A DNA stretch of 64,000 bases from Crossiella sp. CA-258035. GTDB lineage: Bacteria > Actinomycetota > Actinomycetes > Mycobacteriales > Pseudonocardiaceae. The stretch is taken from positions 2,512,001 through 2,576,000 of the forward strand of contig NZ_CP116413.1 in NCBI RefSeq assembly GCF_030064675.1, read 5' to 3'. The notes beneath the pieces are model-generated. The model had not been told where the DNA came from. It was given only the letters and a program-made list of their open reading frames with translations, and searched no databases. The translations under genes and the position numbers were made by a program. Every line of letters starts with the position of its first letter. Position 1 is the first letter of the stretch. Shown one piece after another: positions 49,846-62,001 of the stretch.

Positions 49846-52581
49846 TCAGAGACGGGCCAGCAGCTGCTGCGCCAGGGGATCGCGTTCCACCGTGCGGTGC
49901 TGCTCGGTGAGGGCGTCGCTGAGCGCCTTGAGCACCCCGGCCACATCGGCGTGCGGGGCGTCCTCGGGTAACAGCGCGGCGGCGCGGCGGGCCTCGCTCT
50001 CGCTGCGCCGCGGATCTCCTTGCAGCAGGTGGATCTGGGCCGAGCGGTTCACCAGGTACACCTGCCACAGCACGTCGCCGAGGCACACCGCCAGCCGTTC
50101 CGCCTCGGCGTTGTCGGCCAGCGACTCGGCGTAGCGGCCGTGCAGGGCCAGCACGAAGGCCCGGCCGGCGATGAGCTCGGCGTGCAGCTCCTCGTCGTCC
50201 TCGGCGGCCAGCTCCGCCGCCCTGCTCAATGCGGCGAGCGCGGCCTCCTGGTCCTGTGCGCCCACGGAGTTGGCCAGCCGCAACAACATCCGGGCCGCCT
50301 GGTCCGGGCGCTCGGCGGTGCACAGGATCTCCGCGGACTCCCAGTAGGCGGCGCGGGTGGGCTCCACCCGGTCCAGGTTGGTGTAGGCGGCGGCCAGGTT
50401 GGCCAGCACCTGGGCGCGGTGCAGGCGGTTCTCCGGCGGCACCAGCTCCAGCGCGGCCAGCAGGTGCTCCTCGGCCGCCTCGTGCTCGCCGAGCACCCCG
50501 CAGACCGCGCCCAGGCGGTGCCGCACCGGCAGTTCGGTGCTGCGCTGGTCCCGGCCCTCCACCAGCCGCAGCGCCTCCTCCAGGGTCTCCGCGGCCTCCA
50601 CGTACCGGTCCAGCTCCAGGTAGGCGCCGCTGAGCAGGAAGCAGGCCTGCGCGGTGGCGGTGGCGCCCAGGTGCCTGCGGCAGGCGGCGACCGCGTTCAC
50701 CAGGTCGGGCAGCCGCTCCACCTCCAGGTCCAGCTCGACCAGCACCGCGGCCCGCTCCAGCAGTGCCTCCGCGGTCCACGGGCCGTCCGCGGCGGTGGCG
50801 AAGGCGGCCAGCTCGTCGTAGGCGTGCACGGTCTCGGCCGGCTCGCCCAGGTCCTTGCACAGCCGGGCGCGGGCCACCAGCGCACTGAACCGGTCGGCCT
50901 GCGAGCTGTCCACGGTGAGCGCGGTGGTCAGCGCGGCCAGCGCGGCGGTCAGGTCCCCGGTGAGCACGAACTGCTCGGCCTCGCGCACCGCGAGCCGGGT
51001 GGCCAGCCGCCGGGCGCGCAGCAGCACCAGGTCCCGCGCGGCCTCCAGCTGCGCGGCGGCCGGTTCGCCGAGGCCGCGTTCCTGGCACACCTCGGCCAGC
51101 ACCAGCCTGGCCCCGACCTCCAGCTCCGGATCGCCCAGCAGCACCGCGTCCCGCACCGCCTGCTCGGCCACCGCGCCTGCCCGGTGGTCGGCGTGCGCGC
51201 GCAGCTCCAGCACGGCCAGCCCGCACCGGTGCCGCACCGCCAGCTCGTGCTCGCCGAGCGCGGCGAATGCCTCCACCGCCCCGGCCAGCACGGTGCGCGC
51301 CTCCGGCGGCTGCGGCCTGGTCTCGAACACCCGCCGCGCGCGCACCCGCAGCGCCAGCACCGGGGGCAGGTCGACCTCCTGGGGCAGGCAGGCCAGCAGC
51401 CGGTGCCCGCTGACGAAGTCGCCCGCGTCGAAGGCGTCCACCGCGGCCGCCGCCACCGTGCGCGGATCCTCCGGTGGCACAACGGGTTCGGCCACCTCGG
51501 GCGGGGGCAGCGCCAGGGTCACCCTCGGCCCGTCCGGCTGTTCCAGGAACTCCGCCAGCCTGCGCATCAGCCACACCGCGCCGTTGCGCCGGTCGAATGC
51601 CTCGGCCAGCCCGCCCGCCTCGGCGACCAGCTCGGCGCGCAGCACCCCCGCGGCCACCCGGCGCGGCCCCGCGCACACCACGCGGTCCGGGTCCACCCGG
51701 CCCAGCACCAGCGCGACCGCGCCTAGGAAAACCAGGCGCGCCAACGGGTTCGGCAGTTCGGTGAGCAGTTCGGCGTGCCGCTCCAGCAGCTCCACCCCGC
51801 GTTCGGCGTTGCCGGTGACGGCCAGGAACTCCAGGTTCGCGGCCAGCGCCGCGCCATCGCCCGGCCGCTCGCGCAACCGCCGGTAGGCCATCAGGTGCGC
51901 CTGCCGGGCGCGGGCCGGTTCGCCGCCGCGCAGGAACGCGCCGAGCAGGCTGCTGAGCACCCCGGCCGGCTGCATCGAGCAGGCGCTTTCCTGACGCAGC
52001 ACCGGATCGGCGTGCGCCACCGCCTCGGCGTGCCGCCCGTGCGCGACCAGGAACTCCACCTGCGCGCCGACCACGCAGGCCGCGCAGTCGCTGAGCTGGT
52101 CGCCCGCGCTGCCCAGCCAGGCCGGGAAAAGCTCCTCCGCGGTGGCGTCCCCGCGCTGCCCGGCCAGGCGGATCCGCAAGCCCAGCACCGGTTGCGGTGA
52201 GGCGCCCTCCCGCTGGAACCGCGCGGCCAGCTCGGCCAGCGCCGCCTCCACCTGGTCCAGGCTGAACCGGGGATCGGAGATCAGCCCGTTGACCACCCAC
52301 TTGTGCATCCAGCGCAGCTGGTGCAGCGCGGCCGGGTCGAAGGCGGCCGGATCGCGGCGCTCGGCGGCCACCGCCCAGGCGAAGGGGGCCAGCATCAGGT
52401 CGGAGCGGCGCAGCTCGTGGCAGAGCCGGATCATGGCCAGCCGCACCCGCAGCCCCAGCCGGACATCCCTGGCCGCGTCCGCCCCGCGCGCGGCCCGCTC
52501 CAGGGCCTCGTAGCGCGGCAGCCCGGCCGGCATGTGCTCGGCCGTGGCCAGCATCCGCGCCGGCGCCTGCTCCTCGGTCAC
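49846..52581 (-). CDS. large TPR-type helical repeat protein, partner of HSP90 homologue
   Basis: A 911-aa soluble protein made almost entirely of helical hairpins. Clear TPR-like units are seen in the C-terminal third (YLELDRYVEAAETLEEALRL, GVLGEHEAAEEHLLAALEL, LANLAAAYTNLDRVEPTRAA). There is no membrane segment or enzymatic motif. GTG 52581 lies only 10 nt after the stop of the HSP90-family gene, so they form an operon. In eukaryotes TPR proteins are classical HSP90 co-chaperones; a functional pair is suggested here but unproven. Confidence 0.82.
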   Translation of the reverse strand: MTEEQAPARMLATAEHMPAGLPRYEALERAARGADAARDVRLGLRVRLAMIRLCHELRRSDLMLAPFAWAVAAERRDPAAFDPAALHQLRWMHKWVVNGLISDPRFSLDQVEAALAELAARFQREGASPQPVLGLRIRLAGQRGDATAEELFPAWLGSAGDQLSDCAACVVGAQVEFLVAHGRHAEAVAHADPVLRQESACSMQPAGVLSSLLGAFLRGGEPARARQAHLMAYRRLRERPGDGAALAANLEFLAVTGNAERGVELLERHAELLTELPNPLARLVFLGAVALVLGRVDPDRVVCAGPRRVAAGVLRAELVAEAGGLAEAFDRRNGAVWLMRRLAEFLEQPDGPRVTLALPPPEVAEPVVPPEDPRTVAAAAVDAFDAGDFVSGHRLLACLPQEVDLPPVLALRVRARRVFETRPQPPEARTVLAGAVEAFAALGEHELAVRHRCGLAVLELRAHADHRAGAVAEQAVRDAVLLGDPELEVGARLVLAEVCQERGLGEPAAAQLEAARDLVLLRARRLATRLAVREAEQFVLTGDLTAALAALTTALTVDSSQADRFSALVARARLCKDLGEPAETVHAYDELAAFATAADGPWTAEALLERAAVLVELDLEVERLPDLVNAVAACRRHLGATATAQACFLLSGAYLELDRYVEAAETLEEALRLVEGRDQRSTELPVRHRLGAVCGVLGEHEAAEEHLLAALELVPPENRLHRAQVLANLAAAYTNLDRVEPTRAAYWESAEILCTAERPDQAARMLLRLANSVGAQDQEAALAALSRAAELAAEDDEELHAELIAGRAFVLALHGRYAESLADNAEAERLAVCLGDVLWQVYLVNRSAQIHLLQGDPRRSESEARRAAALLPEDAPHADVAGVLKALSDALTEQHRTVERDPLAQQLLARL

Positions 52582-52591
52582 CCCAGTCCCC

Positions 52592-55626
<3,035 letters not shown>

Positions 55627-55630
55627 GCCC

Positions 55631-58207
55631 GTGCGCATCCCGGTGTCCTGGCTGTCCCAGCACCTCGAACTGCCAGAGGGGACCACGCCGCAGCAGCTGG
55701 CCGACGCGTTCGTCCGGGTCGGGCTGGAGGTGGAGGACGTCCACCCCCTCGCCACCGTGACCGGACCGCTGGTCATCGGCCGCGTGGCCGAGATCGAGGA
55801 ACTGACCGAGTTCAAGAAGCCGATCCGCTACTGCAAGGTCGAGATCACCGGCCCCGGCGTGGTCGGCGCGGCCGCCACCGCCGCGGCCGAGGAAGCCCCG
55901 GCCGAGGTGGCCGAGGAAGCGGCCGAGCAGGCCGCGGTGGCCGCCGCGCTGAGCGAGCCGACCGGCATCGTCTGCGGGGCCAGCAACTTCCGCGAGGGCG
56001 ACCTCGTGGTGGTCGCGCTGCCCGGCGCGGTGCTGCCCGGCGACTTCAAGATCGCCGCGCGCAAGACCTACGGCCGGGTCAGCAACGGCATGATCTGCTC
56101 GGTCAAGGAACTGGGCATCGGCGAGGACCACGCGGGCATCCTGGTGCTGCCGCCCGGTTCGGCCAGCCCCGGCGACGACGCGGTCACCGTGCTCGGCTTG
56201 CACGACGCGGTGATCGAGCTGGCGGTCACCCCGGACCGCGGCTACGCGCTGTCTGTGCGCGGCCTGGCCCGCGAGATCGCCAACGCCTTCGACGTGCCCT
56301 ACGGCGACCCGGCGGGCAACGAGCCGCCGGAGGCAGATGGCGAGTGCTGGCCGGTGCACATCGAGGACCGCGTCGGCTGCCGCCGCTTCGTCGCCCGCCG
56401 GGTCACCGGCCTGGACCCGACCGCGCCGACCCCGTGGTGGATGCGCCGCACGCTGATGCTGTGCGGCATCCGGCCGATCTCGCTCGCGGTGGACGTCACC
56501 AACTACGTGATGCTGGAGATGGGCCAGCCGCTGCACGCCTACGACGCCGCCGCGCTCAAGGGCGGCATCACGGTGCGGCGGGCCAACGAGGGGGAGAAGC
56601 TCACCACCCTCGACGACGTCGAGCGCACGCTGAGCACCGACGACCTGCTGATCACCGACGAGTCCGGGCCGATCGGCCTGGCCGGGGTGATGGGCGGGGC
56701 CAGCACCGAGGTGCGGGACAGCACCTCCGACGTGGTGATCGAGGCGGCCAACTTCGAGCCCGCCTCCATCGCCCGCGGCGTGCGCAGGCACAAGCTGCCG
56801 AGTGAGGCGTCCAAGCGGTTCGAGCGGTTCGTGGACCCGGCGCTGCCCGCGGTGGCCGCCGAGCGCGCCGCCCAGCTGCTGGCCCGCTACGGCGACGCCC
56901 AGATCCACCGCGGCCGCACCGACGTGGGCAGCCCGGCGCTGCCCGAGCCGATCACCATGCCGCTGGCGCTGCCGGACCGGGTGGCCGGGGTGAACTACGC
57001 GCGCGGGGTCACCGCGCACCGGCTCACCCAGATCGGCTGCCGGATCGAGATCGGCTCGGCCGACGACGGCACCGCCGTGGTGGTGGCCTACCCGCCGACC
57101 TGGCGCAACGACCTCAACCAGCAGGCCGACCTGGTGGAGGAGGTGCTGCGGCTGGAGGGGTACCACACCATCCCCACCACGCTGCCCGCCGTGCCCGCCG
57201 GTCGCGGCCTGACCCAGGCGCAGCGCCGCCGCCGCACGGTCTCCCGCGCGCTGGCCGCGGCCGGGTTCGTGGAGATCATCCCGAGCCCGTTCACCGGCCC
57301 CGCCATGTGGGACGCGCTCGGTCTCGCCGAGGACGATGTGCGCCGCCGCACGGTCAAGCTGCTCAACCCGCTGGAGGCGGACAAGCCGGAGCTGGCCACC
57401 ACGCTGCTGGCGGGTGTGCTGGAAGCGGTGCAGCGCAACATCTCCCGCGGTGTCAAGGAGCTCGCGGTGTACGGCATCGGCCAGGTGGTGCTGCCGCGCG
57501 CCGAGCAGGTCCCGATGCCGGAGGTCGGCGTCGCCGGTCGTCCGTCCGATGAGGACCTGGCCCGGCTGAACGCGGCGATCCCGAACCAGCCGGTGCACGT
57601 GGCCGCGGTGCTCACCGGGTCCCGCGAACGCGCGGGCTGGTGGGGCAAGGGCCGCGAGGCGAGCTGGGCGGACGCGGTGGAGGCCGTGCGCGCCATCGGC
57701 CACGCCGCCGGGGTCGAGCTGGAGGTCGTGGCGGGCAGCCAGCCGCCGTGGCACCCCGGCCGCTGCGCCGAGTTCCGCGTGGGCGGCATCCCGGTCGGCC
57801 ACGCCGGCGAGCTGCACCCCAAGGTCGTGGAGGCCCTCGGCCTGCCCAAGCGCGCCTGTGCGCTGGAGCTGGACCTGGACGCCCTGCCGGTGGTCAGCTC
57901 CCGCCCGGCCCCGGTGATCTCGCCCTACCCGCCGGTCCTGCTGGACCTGGCGCTGGTGGTGGACGAGTCGGTGCCGGCGGCCAAGGTCACCGACGCGGTC
58001 CGCGACGGCGGCGGCGACCTGCTGGAGGACGTCCGCCTGTTCGACGTCTACACCGGCGAGCAGCTCGGCGAGGGCAAGCGCTCGCTGGCCTTCTCGCTGC
58101 GCCTGCGCGCCGCGGACCGCACGCTGACCGTCGAGGAGGCCACCGCGGCCCGCGACGCGGCGATCGCGGTCGCCACTGAGCGCCACGGCGCGACGCTGCG
58201 CGCCTGA
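55631..58207 (+). CDS. pheT: phenylalanyl-tRNA synthetase beta subunit
   Basis: An 858-aa subunit with tRNA-binding (EMAP-like, about 40-160), B3/4 editing (about 215-390), B5 (about 410-480), core-like and C-terminal FDX-ACB (about 765-858) domains. Conserved pieces include SWLSQHLELP, CGASNFREGD and PSEASKRFERFVDP. A stretch of about 35 residues rich in Ala and Glu (about 80-115) interrupts the tRNA-binding domain. GTG 55631. It overlaps no other gene and ends before a hairpin. Confidence 0.97.
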   Translation: MRIPVSWLSQHLELPEGTTPQQLADAFVRVGLEVEDVHPLATVTGPLVIGRVAEIEELTEFKKPIRYCKVEITGPGVVGAAATAAAEEAPAEVAEEAAEQAAVAAALSEPTGIVCGASNFREGDLVVVALPGAVLPGDFKIAARKTYGRVSNGMICSVKELGIGEDHAGILVLPPGSASPGDDAVTVLGLHDAVIELAVTPDRGYALSVRGLAREIANAFDVPYGDPAGNEPPEADGECWPVHIEDRVGCRRFVARRVTGLDPTAPTPWWMRRTLMLCGIRPISLAVDVTNYVMLEMGQPLHAYDAAALKGGITVRRANEGEKLTTLDDVERTLSTDDLLITDESGPIGLAGVMGGASTEVRDSTSDVVIEAANFEPASIARGVRRHKLPSEASKRFERFVDPALPAVAAERAAQLLARYGDAQIHRGRTDVGSPALPEPITMPLALPDRVAGVNYARGVTAHRLTQIGCRIEIGSADDGTAVVVAYPPTWRNDLNQQADLVEEVLRLEGYHTIPTTLPAVPAGRGLTQAQRRRRTVSRALAAAGFVEIIPSPFTGPAMWDALGLAEDDVRRRTVKLLNPLEADKPELATTLLAGVLEAVQRNISRGVKELAVYGIGQVVLPRAEQVPMPEVGVAGRPSDEDLARLNAAIPNQPVHVAAVLTGSRERAGWWGKGREASWADAVEAVRAIGHAAGVELEVVAGSQPPWHPGRCAEFRVGGIPVGHAGELHPKVVEALGLPKRACALELDLDALPVVSSRPAPVISPYPPVLLDLALVVDESVPAAKVTDAVRDGGGDLLEDVRLFDVYTGEQLGEGKRSLAFSLRLRAADRTLTVEEATAARDAAIAVATERHGATLRA

Positions 58208-58216
58208 GCCGGACCT

Positions 58217-58244
58217 CGGGTGGGCTGCCACGGCGGCCCACCCG
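58217..58244 (+). terminator. pheT terminator hairpin
   Basis: CGGGTGGGC (58217-58225) pairs with GCCCACCCG (58236-58244); additional pairing occurs in the loop. It lies 10 bp after the pheT stop. Confidence 0.65.
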
Positions 58245-58290
58245 GGCGGTTCACCGCACGGCGCTGTCCGATGTGGACTAGTTTCTCCCC

Positions 58291-59280
58291 GTGCGCAGCG
58301 TTATCGGCCTGATCCTGGTGGGGCTCTTGGTCTCCGGTTGCACCGGGCCCAGCCCCACGCCAACGGCGACCAAACCCACCACCCCCGCGCAGACCGGTCC
58401 GGTCACCATGGACCAGAGCATGCGGCAGCGGCTGGCGGAGAACACGGTGTACCGCACCTGGGACACCTGTGCCCTGCACGATCCGGAAGCGGTCAAGAAG
58501 GTCTTCGGCGGCGAGTTCGAGCTGCTGGAACCGGAGACCTTCGACCAGTGCGTGGCCCGGGTGAAGCTCCCTGACCTGGGCACCTTCTCGGTGACCACCT
58601 TCGTGGGCGCCCAGTTCTTCCCGCAGGACGAGCCGAAGTCCGAGATCGGCGGCAAGACCTTCCTCAGCGACTCCAAGGACGCGAGCGCGTGCAGCTGGTA
58701 CTACCCGACCAGCAAGCAGTCCGCGATCACCCTGCGCATCTCCTTCCACGGCGGCACGCAGAACAAGCAGCCGCCGAAGCCGGCCTGCGAGCTCGGCAAG
58801 GAGTACCTGACCACCCTCGCGCCGATCTGGTCGAACCCGCCCCTGCGCAGCGAGGGGGCCACCGAACCGGCGATCGCCCTGGCGGCCAAGGACCCCTGCG
58901 CCACCCACGAGGAACTGGCCAAGCTGCTGCCACAGGGCGGCGAGAAGCCCCAGCTCCAGGCGGCCAACCCGTACTCGTGCGTGGTCAGGTTGCCGGTGCG
59001 CACCAAGACCGGCCCCGGCGGCTTCGACATCCGCTTCCTGCTCGCCGACGACCCGGTGGCCGCGGTCCAGCGCACCCCGGGGCAGTACAAGCCGATCCAG
59101 GTCGAGGGCAGGCCGGGCAGCGTGCAGCAGAAGAAGGACGAGTGCCAGATCAACGTGCAGGCCGAGGAGCTCTCCATCCCTGGCCTCAACGAGGAGGTCC
59201 CGGTGATCCGGGTGACCGGCCCCGACTGCCAGCAGACCGAGACCGCGGCCAAACTCGTCACCAAGGCGGCCCTGTCATGA
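58291..59280 (+). CDS. DUF3558-type lipoprotein (329 aa)
   Basis: Lipobox LVSGC with Cys17, then a Pro/Thr linker and two cysteine-containing repeats of a DUF3558-like fold (YRTWDTCALHDPEAVKKVF...FDQC; DPCATHEELAKLL...YSC). This suggests a duplicated domain. DUF3558 lipoproteins are abundant in Pseudonocardiales and of unknown function. GTG 58291 start. The stop overlaps the next lipoprotein start (ATGA). Confidence 0.82.
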   Translation: MRSVIGLILVGLLVSGCTGPSPTPTATKPTTPAQTGPVTMDQSMRQRLAENTVYRTWDTCALHDPEAVKKVFGGEFELLEPETFDQCVARVKLPDLGTFSVTTFVGAQFFPQDEPKSEIGGKTFLSDSKDASACSWYYPTSKQSAITLRISFHGGTQNKQPPKPACELGKEYLTTLAPIWSNPPLRSEGATEPAIALAAKDPCATHEELAKLLPQGGEKPQLQAANPYSCVVRLPVRTKTGPGGFDIRFLLADDPVAAVQRTPGQYKPIQVEGRPGSVQQKKDECQINVQAEELSIPGLNEEVPVIRVTGPDCQQTETAAKLVTKAALS

Positions 59281-59939
59281 AGAAGCTCCTGCCCCTGCTC
59301 GCCGCCCTGGCCGTGCTGAGCGCCTGCACCCAGTCCATCCCCGGCACCCCCACCCCCGCCACCGGCCCCAGCGCCGCCGACGCGGGCGTCACCCCACCCT
59401 CCGGCGACAAGGTCAAACGCCAGCCGATCCGCCTGGGCCTGCAAGATCCGCCCAAGGACTGGCAGGCCGCAGGCGCCCCCTTCGACCCGTGCACCGTCCT
59501 GGGCTGGAACGACATCCCCGAGCCACAGCGCGACCCGAAGGCCCGCCCGCCGAAGCTGATGGTGCTGAAGAAGGACGACGCCATCGAGACCGGCTGCATG
59601 TTCTACAACGACGAAACCATCAGCGTCGTCATCCCCAGCCCCGGCGCCACCACCCCAGCCGCCCCCGTCACCAAGAGCCCGTACTTCCGCGTCAGCGTGG
59701 TCTGGGGCGCCACCATCGACCCAGCCAAGTTCGGCGGCGAGAAAACCACGCTGGGCGGCAAGCCCGCGGCGGTCGTGCCGGACACCATCGGCTCCCTCAA
59801 GGACCCGATCTGCCTGGTCGCGATGAAGTTCGCCAAGGGCGGCGGGGGAGTGGACGTCCGCAATGGACGGTTCCCGGGCCTGGACCCCTGCCCCATCGCC
59901 AAGGCCCTGGCAGAGAAACTGGCCGCGAAGGTCCCGTAG
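59277..59939 (+). CDS. DUF3558 lipoprotein (220 aa)
   Basis: ATG 59277 overlaps the stop of the preceding lipoprotein. Signal peptide MKKLLPLLAALAVLSAC gives a lipidated Cys17; a Pro/Thr/Ala linker is followed by a DUF3558 domain (FDPCTVLGW, GCMFYNDE, VCLVAMKF-type strand, LDPCPIAKALAEKL). It is probably exposed on the cell surface together with its upstream partner, with which it is translationally coupled. Confidence 0.85.
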   Translation: MKKLLPLLAALAVLSACTQSIPGTPTPATGPSAADAGVTPPSGDKVKRQPIRLGLQDPPKDWQAAGAPFDPCTVLGWNDIPEPQRDPKARPPKLMVLKKDDAIETGCMFYNDETISVVIPSPGATTPAAPVTKSPYFRVSVVWGATIDPAKFGGEKTTLGGKPAAVVPDTIGSLKDPICLVAMKFAKGGGGVDVRNGRFPGLDPCPIAKALAEKLAAKVP

Positions 59940-59984
59940 CGAAAGGGTTGTGGCTCTTCGCTTTTGCTCGCAAACGGAGCGGCC

Positions 59985-60138
59985 GGTCTGGGTGGTTCTG
60001 CTTCGACGGCCTGGAAAAAACACACCAGCCCTGTCAAGCGCCCCACGTTCCAGCCCACCGCCACAAACCGCTGGGACCGGGGCGCTTGACAGGGCTGGTT
60101 TGGTTTTGGAAGGCCGTCGAAGCAGAACCACCCAGACC
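59985..60138. repeat. nested perfect inverted repeats I (154 bp)
   Basis: Outer arms 59985-60012 and 60111-60138 are perfect over 28 bp; inner arms 60025-60044 and 60079-60098 are perfect over 20 bp. The whole element can fold into one long hairpin or cruciform. It starts 46 bp after the DUF3558 stop. It is far longer than a terminator. Confidence 0.85.
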
Positions 60139-60233
60139 CCGCGGAACCACCCACGCTTCATCCGGCGCGCCAACACAAACTTGCACTGGTCTGCAACTCA
60201 TCTCGCCGCCTTTGATCCTCCCCCTGCTTTGAT

Positions 60234-60320
60234 GGTCTGCCCGTCCGGCGAGGACACTTCTTTTTCTTTTGATCTTAAAAGCGAAAAGCGAAAAGAATGT
60301 CCTCGCCGGACGGGCAGACC
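60234..60320. repeat. inverted repeat II (87 bp)
   Basis: Arms 60234-60256 and 60298-60320 are perfect over 23 bp. Inside, a pyrimidine-rich TTCTTTTTCTTTT faces a purine-rich AAAAGCGAAAAG, extending the stem imperfectly around an AT-rich loop. Strongly atypical base composition for this genome. Confidence 0.85.
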
Positions 60321-60408
60321 CCCGGAGGGGTGGGACAAGTCAAACCCCGGTTGAGCAGGTTGCGGGGCGGGGTCTGGGCTGCCGACGAGAGATCCAGCGT
60401 GTTCGAGT

Positions 60409-60561
60409 CCCTCTCGTCTTCTCCGCACGACCTTCCGACAGCAAACCACATCTCTCCACCCAGCCCCCGTCACGTTGCGAGGCTAGGGCGGCGGCAGGTT
60501 GCAGGGGCCGGGTGGAGAGATGCGGTCAGCAGTCTCCAGGCCGTACGGAGAAGACGAGAGG
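60409..60561. repeat. nested inverted repeats III (153 bp)
   Basis: Outer arms 60409-60431 and 60539-60561 match over 23 bp with two differences that allow G-U pairing. Inner arms 60449-60461 and 60510-60522 are perfect over 13 bp, extendable with one mismatch. The architecture is the same as element I: two nested arms and similar length. Confidence 0.8.
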
Positions 60562-60616
60562 ACCTCTTGTGTGTAGAGCCCAACCCCTCGCTTGCCTCGG
60601 GCTTCGCCCGTGCCGC

Positions 60617-60654
60617 AACGGCCAACACTCCGTACGAGAACGGCCAACACTCGG
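60617..60654 (+). repeat. direct repeat
   Basis: AACGGCCAACACTC occurs twice about 24 bp apart, flanking CCGTACGAG. It lies between inverted repeat III and the aminotransferase gene. The entire stretch 59940-60733 holds no gene: it consists of these repeats plus short unique spacers. Confidence 0.55.
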
Positions 60655-60733
60655 GTGTGGTTCAGCTGGGGTGGAGTGGTGAACCCCGGTCGTCGCGCGC
60701 ACGTGTTATCCGTGACGGCGAAGGGAGCTTGGT

Positions 60734-61990
60734 GTGCGGCATGGCATGGACACGGGACTGTTGAGACAGGGCGCGCACAGTCCGTCGTACTTCGCGTTGC
60801 AGCGGAGCATGGGCGGGCGCGAGCTGGTCGACTTCTGCATTCCGTGCAACCCGTACTTCCCGACTCCCCGCATGTTCGGCGAGCTGGCGGACAACCTGGA
60901 GCGGATCCTGCGGTTCTACCCCAGTGACGCCGCCACGATCACCGCTCAGCTGTCCAGGGTGATCGGGCTGAACCCGGCGACCATGGCCATGGCCAACGGG
61001 TCCACCGAGCTGATCACCTGGATCGACCGGTTGCTGGTGGAGGAAAGTCTCGCGGTGCCGATTCCGACCTTCGGGCGGTGGACCGACCAGCCGTTGGAGA
61101 CCGGTAAGCGGGTGGACATGTTCCTGTTGCACGAGGCGGACAAATTTGCCTTGGACGTGGACGCCTATCTCCGCTTCATCGCCGCCCGGGGGTCCAGGGT
61201 CGCGGTGCTGTGCAACCCGAACAACCCGGACGGCGGCTACCTGCCCCGGCGGGAGGTGGTCCGGTTCCTGGATGAGCTGGCGCACCTGGACCTGGTGGTG
61301 GTGGACGAGTCGTTCATCGACTTCGTGGAGGTGGAGAAGGACGCCTCGGTGGCCAGGGAGGCGATGATCCGGCCCAACGTGGTGGTGCTGAAGAGCCTGG
61401 GCAAGAACTTCGGGCTGCACGGCATCCGGTTCGGTTACCTGGTGGCCAATCCCGCGCTGGTCAAGCGGATCGGCGGCGCGCTGCCGATGTGGAACCTCAA
61501 CTCGCTGGCTGAGGCGGTGATCTTCATGCTGGCCGAGCACCAGGAGGAGTACCGGGACAGCCTGCGGTTGCTGGCGCGGGACCGGTTCCTGATGACCGCT
61601 TCGCTCGGCCGGTTTCCGGAGCTGACCATCTTCTCCTCGCAGGCCAACTTCCTGCTGGTCAAGCTGCCCAGCGGGGTGCACGGCGCGGAGCTACGGGACT
61701 ACCTGCTGGCCAAGCACGGGGTGTTCGTCAGGGAGTGCGGCAACAAGCTCGGCATGACCAGCGACTTCCTCCGGCTGGTGGTCCGGCCGGAGTCCGATGT
61801 GGACAGACTGGTGGAGGGGCTGCGCGGGTATGCGCGGAGCCGCACCGGCGAGCTGCCTTCCGAACCCCGGATTCCGGCCCCGGCCCCGCCCGAGCCCCGG
61901 ACCCGGCCGACGGGGGAGGTGGTGGTGGATCTGGACGCCCCGACGGTGGGCGCGCCCCGGCCGCCCCGGGGCAGATCGCGCTCGGCTTAG
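60734..61990 (+). CDS. PLP-dependent class I/II aminotransferase (HisC/CobD-like)
   Basis: A 418-aa fold type I enzyme with LCNPNNPDGGYL, VVDESFIDF (PLP-ring Asp) and VLKSLGKNFGLHGIRFGYL, where Lys forms the internal aldimine and Arg binds phosphate. This arrangement is like histidinol-phosphate aminotransferase and threonine-phosphate decarboxylase. The C-terminal 40 residues are a Pro/Arg-rich disordered tail. GTG 60734 has GGGAG 6 nt upstream. No histidine or cobalamin genes are nearby, so the substrate is open. Confidence 0.85.
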   Translation: MRHGMDTGLLRQGAHSPSYFALQRSMGGRELVDFCIPCNPYFPTPRMFGELADNLERILRFYPSDAATITAQLSRVIGLNPATMAMANGSTELITWIDRLLVEESLAVPIPTFGRWTDQPLETGKRVDMFLLHEADKFALDVDAYLRFIAARGSRVAVLCNPNNPDGGYLPRREVVRFLDELAHLDLVVVDESFIDFVEVEKDASVAREAMIRPNVVVLKSLGKNFGLHGIRFGYLVANPALVKRIGGALPMWNLNSLAEAVIFMLAEHQEEYRDSLRLLARDRFLMTASLGRFPELTIFSSQANFLLVKLPSGVHGAELRDYLLAKHGVFVRECGNKLGMTSDFLRLVVRPESDVDRLVEGLRGYARSRTGELPSEPRIPAPAPPEPRTRPTGEVVVDLDAPTVGAPRPPRGRSRSA

Positions 61991-62001
61991 CTCCCGGCGG
62001 G

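Noticed and set aside
60401-60410. GTTCGAGTCC resembling a tRNA T-loop or attachment site
   Set aside because: The flanking bases do not pair as a T-stem and no other tRNA arms are found; it belongs to inverted repeat III.
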